Assembly (NCBI GenBank): GCA_024305405.1
Contig: JAKNDB010000098.1
Coordinates: 2,374,501 to 2,438,500 of the forward strand
From: Dirofilaria immitis
Lineage: Eukaryota > Nematoda > Chromadorea > Rhabditida > Onchocercidae
Direction of reading: 5' to 3'
Length of the DNA: 64,000 nt
The position numbers and the translations under genes were made by a program. Of the stretch, positions 55,648 to 64,000 are shown one piece after another. Numbering within the stretch: the first letter of the stretch is position 1; each line of letters starts with the position of its first letter. Under the pieces are notes generated by a model. It was not told the origin of the DNA, made no database searches, and saw nothing but the letters and a program-made list of their open reading frames with translations.

Positions 55648-58261
55648 ATTAATTATATAAATATAACAGTGATTTTTGAATAAAATTAGTAATATGTAAT
55701 CTTTACACAATGATAGTAAAAAAATTTTTGGGTCAATTATTATTCATTTTGCTTATAATTTTCACAGTTTTCTTTATTCACTTATTATTGAGAAGAAACG
55801 ATAAACGATATCTTATTTATTGAGAAGAAATGAAATAAATTGTTTTTAAATAGTAATCCATCTTACTATGCATTCATCACATCACTTACGTAAAATTGTT
55901 ATAAAGTATTTTTTTTTCTGGAAAAAGAAACGATTCAGTAAATTTAAAAGAAAAGAAATTGTTGCTAATTAAATGGGATCAATTAGGTTTTTATCTAAAA
56001 AAGTAATGAAAATAATAAATTTGAAGATAGGTTTATCTGCATCTGATTCGTAGGTTTATCTGCATCTGATTCGTTTATATACGATATTTCAGTTTACAAT
56101 TGAACAGATGCGTCTTTTTTTCTTGTTTTTGAGAGAATATGGAAACAAAAGATATTTGATTTAGCTGTAGCTTTTTTATGAATTTTTCCATCAAAATATT
56201 ATTATTATTAAAAGAAATGAAAATATTTTTTTCCAACTGAAAGTTTACATTGATGATTTATTTTAAATAAAAATTTTTAAACTTTATCAGGATAAAAACT
56301 TTATTCAATTAACTTGCATTATATGAATTGCTTCCAAATTAACACTTTAAAACTTTACGACAATTGACATGAAGAAAGCAACTTTCTGAACATATTTATT
56401 GCTTAAATCTGTTAAAGTATCAAATATTTATAACTTCTTTTTGCATTTCAAAAGTATTGGATATATTGTCTAATAATTGGACAAAGCTTATCAGAGCATC
56501 AACTTTTTGAAATTTGAATGAATAAGCAACAAATCATTTTAACTGATAATTTAATAATGATAGATTCGAGATGGCGAGAATAGATACCCCAAACTACGCT
56601 ACTATTTTGCCACTTTCTCTATTATTCGTTTTATTCTTTTGAGAGAGATTCTGCTAAATTCTGCTAAATTTCAAAATTTCTTAGAAGATAATAATGTTGA
56701 ACAAATAATATTGATTACCTTCATTTTTCGCTCATTTCAACTACTTTTCTTTTAATTCCGTTTATCCAACTATACTTCTTTATCATTCATGCTAAACTAT
56801 GCGTTGCTCGATCTTGTCTGTAATGTCAAAATTTTTTCTCCGAATTTCTTAAATTTGAAATAGATTATCAAGCCATAGATCAACATACTTGCATATAAAT
56901 GCTCTTTTCAATCAATTGAATTTGATTCGTTGGAAATAATCGATATTAAAATTTCATTTTTAAAAATTTGTTATCTTTGAATTTCAGATATCAATTGGAG
57001 TAAGTGCTACGTGTCGATTTATTCTACCATCAAATGGACTGCCATACTGATGATATGATCAGAAAAAGATCAGCTCTGTGAATTTATGCACATTTCTACA
57101 ATAACATGTTGCATCAATGTCTATTCGTTCATATTCTGCCATTTCGTTCGGAATAAATAGGTTATTTCTTTTAACTTTTCTGTTATAAATAAAATTTTCG
57201 AAAATTATCCATACTTTTTATTTGATTATCGTTTGTCAATAAATCTTCTAAAATTAAAAAATATCGTAGTTTTTCTTAATATGTATTCCAGCGTGATGAT
57301 GAATTTTATCATAATTTCGTTAGATTTATATTTCATTAAATTTGCAAAAAATTCTTAAAAATCCTATCAGAATAAACTTACCATCAAAAATGCCAACGAT
57401 TGAATGATTTGTTGAATATTACTTGGATAAGAAATATTACTGCTGTTAACTATATCTAAATAAAATTGATTTTCAGACGTCTTGCGTTTTTCTGAATCAA
57501 TTACTTTGAAAGCGACGTCTTAATAATTCGTCGTTATATTACAAATTTTGAAATTTCGTCTTTCATTGACTGAAATAATTCTTCATTCTGATTTCTGACT
57601 AGTTTAGTTATATTCATTATACAAAATCTCAAAAGATATTTATACGCATTCACTTCTTCATGTTCAAAACATTATGACATAGATGTTAGCTGATATGAAT
57701 ACATTGATATGACACGCAAAAAATATACACAAAGATCAAGTTAGCAATAGTGTACATAAAAGCGAAGATTCTAAATGAACCAAAAATCTTCATAATAGGT
57801 CAAAATATCAGCACGATTCATTCATTTTTACTCTGACATTTATAATTTGAATTATTCCTTTTGATATTCAATAACTTCTTCACTATTAATTCAACATAGA
57901 ATTCATCCTATCGTAAATTGTTGCATTTATTTTATACTATCAGCAAATGCTTTTCACTAGATTCTATAAACATGGAAGATTTGAAGTTTTCTATTAAAGC
58001 ATATGAATGCGAGAGCTTCATTGAAATTCATACATGCAATTTCATGCATGAATTTCATATTATTCCTCAAAATATGAGTTATCTTTCATATTTTCTTGAA
58101 AAATAGCACCTTTGCACATTCAGCAGCAATATATATCAATGTGTTATTTGCTTCCGAGAATATTGATGTAATTGAAATTGTATAAAGGAAAGATTAACAT
58201 ATTTAATATCAATTTAATTTAAAATTTTTTATACTGTATTATTGGAATTTACATGCTGATG
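55648..58261. other. Divergent intergenic region between ALT and prolyl hydroxylase (right arm)
   Basis: Mirror of 42076-44689. Same interrupted 79-codon stretch (about 57382-57618, minus strand) with the same in-frame TAA. No other gene seen. Confidence 0.45.
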
Positions 58262-58278
58262 ATGTATATGCACTGCAG
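58262..58278 (+). promoter_or_regulatory. Likely spliced-leader acceptor, right prolyl hydroxylase
   Basis: TGTATATGCACTGCAG ends five bases before ATG at 58284. Confidence 0.5.
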
Positions 58279-58283
58279 AAAAA

Positions 58284-61200
58284 ATGATATCGTGGATAAT
58301 TATTAATATTATACTCGTATTAATCACTACAGTTTCTGCCGAAATTTATTCATCCATTGCTTCGTTGAAAACATTAATTGAAATTGAAAGAGACATTTCG
58401 GTAATGATTAATAGTTATATGGAAAAGAATTAGAAAGGCTTGATTATCTGAAGAAGTAAGTGTTCTTATTTTCTTTCGATTTGAATTTAACTCTTTTACT
58501 TTTCATTTAACTCTTTTACTTTTCATTTTATTACTCACTTCAGTGTAAACTAAATTAAAAGTAGCAATATCGTGATTATATTTTTTATCTACAGAATATT
58601 GCAATGCAAACGGTAATCGAAAAGGTTGTTAAAGAAACTTTAATGGTAAATATTTTGGAATTTTTTTTCATAATATTTTCTGGAATAAATTTCGGAAATG
58701 ATGAAAGACTTCTATAATAATTTCTGTAAAATTTCAGCATTTAAAAGTGTTCTATAAATTACTGATAATATTTTAGGTTCGCCCAAGAAATACAAGAGCG
58801 TAATGATAAAGCTATAAAAGATGGTGAGGAGGCAATAAGACATCCAATCAATGCCTTCCTATTAATCAAAGGGATGACGGCAGATTGGAAGAAAGTAGTA
58901 AAAATTATGCAATCTAATTCCGCTAATGATATCATTCACAACATGACTCGTCAGCGATCCATTAATCGTATCAATTATCCTACAGAGGTTTTTTTTTTTT
59001 TTTTTTATCTGCGTTTTACTTCTTTCTTAGAAAAGCTAATATTTGAGGTATGAATGATCATCTGAGGAAAAATATATTTTGAATTTTATTATAAAGTCAG
59101 TAAAGCGTTTCTTTTTTTTTGAGGCATAGACATCATTCGATGAAATTCATTTAAATAATGATAAGTTAAATCCTTGCTATCCAAGTTTTACTAAGCTATT
59201 GTGAGCGTTAATTTAAATTAGCCTTCTATGGAATAGTCTTTTTCGTATTGTCTTAGCTACTATTCGATATGTGCTTGGTGATATAGATCTAATTATGCTG
59301 GAAAATAATTATTAGTATAATTTAAATAGAGAATTGTATAGGAAGATCTGTCAGGCGCAGTAATTGGTTTGTTACGTTTGCAAGATACATATCAAATGAA
59401 TACCAAGGATATTGCCGAAGGAAAAATCCTGAATTCTCAAATCCGAACGGTTGCTTTGACTGGTAAATCTTGATCTTCTAAAATTTCATTGGACAAGATA
59501 AATGCTTTCCCTCCTCCATTTCTTTTGCTTTTTTAAAATGGAGAGAATAAGGAATATATCGACTATGGAATTTCGAATGTTACAGCTGGAGATTGCTTTG
59601 AAATTGGTCTTGTAGCATATAAAGCAGATGATTATTATCACACCATTATGTGGATGCAGGAAGCGCGAGAACGCGTTGAGAAGGAAATAATTCCGACAGC
59701 GAATCTCGAAGACATTCTTGAATATTTAGCTTTTTCATTGTATAAACAGGGTAATTTAAAACGAGCTTTGTTGCTTACAGATGAATTGTACCGCATAAGT
59801 AAGTTATTTGTTATTTTTTAATAGAAAAATAATTTAGTTTATTTCTTAACAAAACAAAATATTTTTAACAAATTTAAAAAATTTAGCAATGAAAATTTTA
59901 AAACTTTTTCTGAAATTTCTGTTTCAATTTTCGAAAATTTTAAAAACTTCCTGTGTCAGTATTTTCAATATTTTATTATTTCACATATGGAAGTTTTATT
60001 AAATTTTGCTTGGACTTTTGATAAGAATATAATTAGCAATGAGTTCTATATGCAATATAAGTTACAACATTCAATACATGCTAATTAATCTTCAATTTTC
60101 ATCTGTCGTAAAGTATTGCTTATAACTATAGATCCGGATCATCCACGAGCTAAAGGCAACATAAGATGGTATGAAGATTTGCTAAAAGATGATGGAGTCC
60201 AACATATTGATATGCGACGAGATATTCCACCGATAAGTAATATGCGACGCGAAAATGATATGCAGCATACATACGAAGAATTATGCCGACAAAAAGTGCC
60301 CGTCGTATGCGCCTTATCATCATTCGTTTAATTTTTTCATGTAAAGTATAGCTGAGATTAAATTGTAATACTAAAATTCGCCGATCGGGATTTTTTTGAT
60401 TAACATCGATTAAATTTCCCAGTACGACGATGTAACAAAAATCATTAGACACTGACTTGGAATTGAATTTATGTTGTTAGAAAAATTGTCAACTTGGATT
60501 CTTGAGATTTATTAATTTTGTATTTGCGGATTTTTGCAGAAGACAAAAGTACAGTCGCGATTTTATTGCTACTACAAAATGGATCGTCCGTATCTGCGTC
60601 TAGCACCATTTAAAGTAGAAATCATTCGCCAGAATCCGTTGGTCGTGCTGTTTCATGATATTATATCGAATGAGGAGTCACGAATTATTGAAATGCTTGC
60701 AATACCTAAGGCATGTTTAAGCTTCTTTTACTTATTAGAATACTCATTTGCTCATTTCCCAAGACAAGATAGGAAAAGCAAGAGATGGATTATTGTATTT
60801 ATTCTAAACTTCTCAAAATCGTATTACAGTAATTTCAGTTGAAACGGTCTTTAGCTCGCAATCCTGCAACTGGAAAGTTTGAAGTGATGAGCGGTCGTAC
60901 TAGCAAAAGGTAAATGTTTTACTAATTTTAATTTCATAACAAAAAATTTATATTAGGTCTTCATGAGATAAATTTGCCGAAAGCAAAAATATTTTTTATC
61001 GTTTTCTTTTTTCATTTCTGGTTAATTAATTGATGAAAGTGACCAGTATTTGAAATAAAAAGACATTAGTCTAATAAGGGAGGTGAGAAAATTAATTCCT
61101 TTTATTTGACGCAAATTTTTACTGGATAATGAGTTCATTTCACAGTGCACGGTTGAGTCCGACAGAACATGAAATAGTTAAACGCATCGATAGACGCCTT

Positions 61201-63476
61201 GAATTGGCAACAAATCTCGAAATCGAAACGGCGGAAGATCTTCAGGTTATTCTTCTAGATTCCCAATTTTAATGTAAAGAAAAGAGAAGTTCAAAATGAT
61301 AAAAATTATCATTTTTTGTTATTCCATTATTTCATGTAGATATTCCTATAAAATGATAATACGTGTCGGTAAAAACCAAAAGATGTAATTAATTGTATAT
61401 AGATACGAATGTTAAAAAGGTAAATAGAAATATTGTAAACAAAGGGAAAATCATAGTATACAAAGGAAATTAAAGTTCAAATAGCATGCCAAAATTACAA
61501 GGAGATCAACAAGCTGAAGAGATAAAAGATGTTTACTGTCAAAGCGTTCGATTCACTGGTCAACAGAGTAAGGTTAACCAATCAAAAGGTGATATGTTGA
61601 GAGAGATATAGAGAAGAGAAGCTCCGAAGGATTTAAAAGGAAAGGATTTCGGAGCTGTAGTTATTAGAAAAGTACGATGATAGCTCAAATTCAATTCGAC
61701 AATCTAGTTCAACGGCACTAAATAACAGTAGTGATGAAGCGAAGGGAGCACGATAAAACCAAAGGGGAAGATATGATGCTGTAACTATTGTATAAGTGCG
61801 ATATTGTGCTATAATATTTTACTAATCCAAATAAAACGTATTGTTGACCCAGCCGAGTTACAATAGACAAAAGTGACCCGTTCTAATTTAACGGCCTCTA
61901 ATCAACAACAAATACCCAGCCAAGTTACAATAGACAAAAATGACCCGTTCTAATTTAACGGCCTCTAATCAACAACAAATACCCAGCCAAGTTACAATAG
62001 ACAAAAATGACCCGTTCTAATTAACGGACTCTAATCAACAACAAATACCCAGCCAAGTTACAATAGACAAAATGACCCGTTCTAATTAACGGACTCTAAT
62101 CAACAACAAATAAATTGTCTTTTCCAATTCTGAAAAAAGAGAAAGAAAGAGCTAAAATAAAACAGTACGAATAAATTTTTTCTGAAAAGTCACAATCAAT
62201 AAAACTATGTATTCTATAAATTTTAATCAATTCACGCATTTAAAATACTTCAGATCCAAAATTATGGAATTGGAGGACATTATAAACCTCATTTAGACTG
62301 TGCTCTGGTAAGTTTTATCTTTACTGTTGTTCTGTATTTTATCATTATTGTGTTGTTATTTTATCACTATTGTGTTGTTATTTTATCACTATTGTGTTGT
62401 TATTTTATCACTATTGTGTTGTTATTTTATCACTATTGTGTTGTTATTTTATCACTATTGTGTTGTTATTTTATCACTATTGTGTTGTTATTTTATCACT
62501 ATTGTGTTGTTATTTTATCACTATTGTGTTATTACGTATTAATATGATTTTTATAAGTTTTTTTGCTCAAAATGGACTTCAAATTATAAATTTCAAAAAT
62601 TAATAGAAAAATTGGTTAAATGTGTTGCGTTCAAGACAAAAACAGAATTCGAAAATGTATATGTTGGCAATTTGTCATTATTTATCATTTGAAACTTTAA
62701 TGATCAATTGATAAGAAATGATCACACTTTCAGAAGGCAAAACAATACTTCGACAAATTGGAAACTGGAAATCGAATAGCTACAATTTTGATCTATGTAT
62801 TCACTTCTTTTCGTTTTATTTATTTTCGAATAATTTTTCGTATAACTCAATTCCTCTAACTGAAAATGCTTATACAAGTAATTTTGCTACAGATGACTGA
62901 GCCAGAAGTCGGAGGATGGACTGTATTCGCCAACTTGAAAACATCGGTACCATGTATCAAGGTGAGCTATTAAATATTAGATGCCATTAATCACTTAGAT
63001 GCTATTATCGAACAAATGTTTCGGTAAAGAAATAGAATTAGTTAATTTCGAATTCAATTTCATGACTTCCATAATCTACTTCTTTTATGTGATAGATTGA
63101 ATAAGAAAATTTATGGAACAGATGAACAGAATCAATTAAAATATACATCCATTTAAAAACTTTTTAGTTTGATTTAACCTAAGAAAAGTGATGTTAAAAA
63201 TAAGTATTATAGTTTATTTTACGATGTTTCTTAATTAATATATTATTTGAATTTCTACAGAATGCAGCATTATTCTGGTATAATTTGATGCGTAGTGGTG
63301 AAGTAGATATGCGTTCTCGACATGGTTCATGTCCAGTATTAACCGGAATTAAATGGACAGCAATAAAATGGTTTCATGAACGAGGACAGGAATGGCGTCG
63401 ACCCTGTAGTTTGAATCAATTCGATCAAGAACGATATGTGGGTGATTTAGGAGCTTTCAAACGAAATATAGTTTGA
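58284..63476 (+). CDS. Prolyl 4-hydroxylase alpha subunit, right copy
   Basis: Exons: 58284-58455, 58777-58987, 59342-59462, 59586-59798, 60132-60304, 60540-60710, 60839-60909, 61146-61245, 62254-62307, 62734-62796, 62893-62961 and 63261-63476. With one base restored in exon 1 they total 545 codons including the stop. Exon 1 here has four A after TATGG where the left arm has five, giving a stop soon after SYMEK. All later exons are open: peptide-substrate domain, then FYCYYKMDRPYLRLAPFKVE, LVVLFHDIIS, iron-binding HYKPHLD, RIATILIYMTEPEVGGWTVF, ALFWYNLMRSGEVDMRSRHG, and GIKWTAIKWFHERGQEWRRP. The intron after 60710 appears to use a GC donor (AAG|GCATGT). The tail lacks an ER retention signal, normal because retention comes from the PDI partner. 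Which PHY paralogue it is cannot be decided from here. Confidence 0.9.
61390..61850 (+). mobile_element. Possible solo LTR or other insertion in the intron (right copy)
   Basis: Mirror of 38496-38950. Relative to the gene it is in sense orientation, with AATAAAACG about 20 bases before the 65-bp repeat array. Class not established. Confidence 0.25.
61850..62115 (+). repeat. Four-copy repeat of about 65 bp in the intron (right copy)
   Basis: Mirror of 38220-38495, same copy number. One copy has AAAATGACC where the others have AAAAATGACC. Confidence 0.9.
62330..62535 (+). repeat. 22-bp minisatellite in the intron (right copy)
   Basis: Mirror of 37805-38010 with the same number of copies in the same order, including the variant end unit. 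Confidence 0.95.
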
Positions 63477-64000
63477 ATATCAGATCAGGAGTCAAGAACA
63501 CTAGGAAAATGAGCAAAAACGCTGAAAACCTACAAATTCAAAACTTTTGAATCAAAAATTGGGGAATCTAAAGAAGGGGAAAATATTTATTTCTGTGAAA
63601 TTTGCGTGAAAATAAAATATTGAAGCATCTATGCAACATGTTCTTTTTGGATTTTTTTGTACTAAAGTCTTAATAAATACAAGCAATCCAGTGTAGTTCT
63701 ATTTTTGTCTAACTTTTGATTTTGTTCTTGTCGCATATATTCTTAACAAATTTGTAAATTTTCACAAAGTATTCGATAATATTGAGAAAAAATTAAATAC
63801 AACGATATACATTCTTTAATTTTTGGTTCATTTTGATCTTCCATTCGAAATCCATCTACCAACAATCTATCCTTTATCACTCATATTAAATTCATATCTT
63901 ACATATCTAATCTTGTTTATAATATGAATATCTTTAATTATCTTCAATTTTCTTGAGTTTGAAATTGATTTCAGGTTAAGATCAACTCGCTTTATTATGA

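Noticed and set aside
60132..60331. Early stop in the prolyl hydroxylase exon ending VVCALSSFV
   Set aside because: A GTATGC donor at 60305 ends the exon first; joining to the next exon restores the family sequence CRQKVPV-KTKVQSRFYCYY.

Overview
The window is AT-rich, intron-dense animal DNA. Short exons are separated by introns ending in TTTCAG or TTTTAG, and several start codons sit within about 20 bases of a strong acceptor that looks like a spliced-leader trans-splice site, so it is a nematode. A filarial worm (Onchocercidae) is the best fit: a pair of genes at 44.7-45.8 kb and 54.5-55.6 kb has the signal peptide, acidic spacer and eight-cysteine domain of the filarial ALT (abundant larval transcript) family, and a broken alphaproteobacterial FtsH piece at 50.5-50.8 kb looks like old DNA from the Wolbachia endosymbiont. 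I cannot name the species.

Layout. 1-6.5 kb: 3' part of a CIP2A-like gene (+). 8.45-8.88 kb: a minisatellite. 10.06-13.9 kb: a complete tau-tubulin-kinase-like (CK1 superfamily) kinase gene (+). 15.4-22.0 kb: a complete exosome RNA helicase gene, mtr-4 (+). 22-36 kb: gene-poor DNA with decayed C2H2 zinc-finger units, a chemoreceptor-like seven-transmembrane gene fragment (-) and at least three sets of old, diverged inverted repeats. 36.34-64.0 kb: a very large, nearly identical palindrome. Its arms are 36340-48820 and 51516-64000 (at least 12.48 kb each, running off the right edge) around a 2.7 kb spacer. Each arm carries one collagen-type prolyl 4-hydroxylase alpha gene, one ALT gene and one zinc-finger unit in mirror order; the spacer holds another zinc-finger unit and the FtsH fragment.

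Sequence quality matters here. Single-base, mostly homopolymer indels break otherwise well-conserved reading frames in CIP2A, mtr-4 and the prolyl hydroxylase copies. The two palindrome arms break the hydroxylase at different places, each intact where the other is broken. That pattern favours consensus errors over gene decay, and it leaves open whether the palindrome is a genomic structure or an assembly product.

The genes do not form one pathway: a PP2A-inhibitor homologue, a kinase, an RNA-surveillance helicase, a collagen-modifying enzyme and a secreted larval protein. The unusual part is the palindrome and the repeated inverted duplication of zinc-finger units that seems to precede it. 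No tRNA, rRNA or CRISPR array was found.
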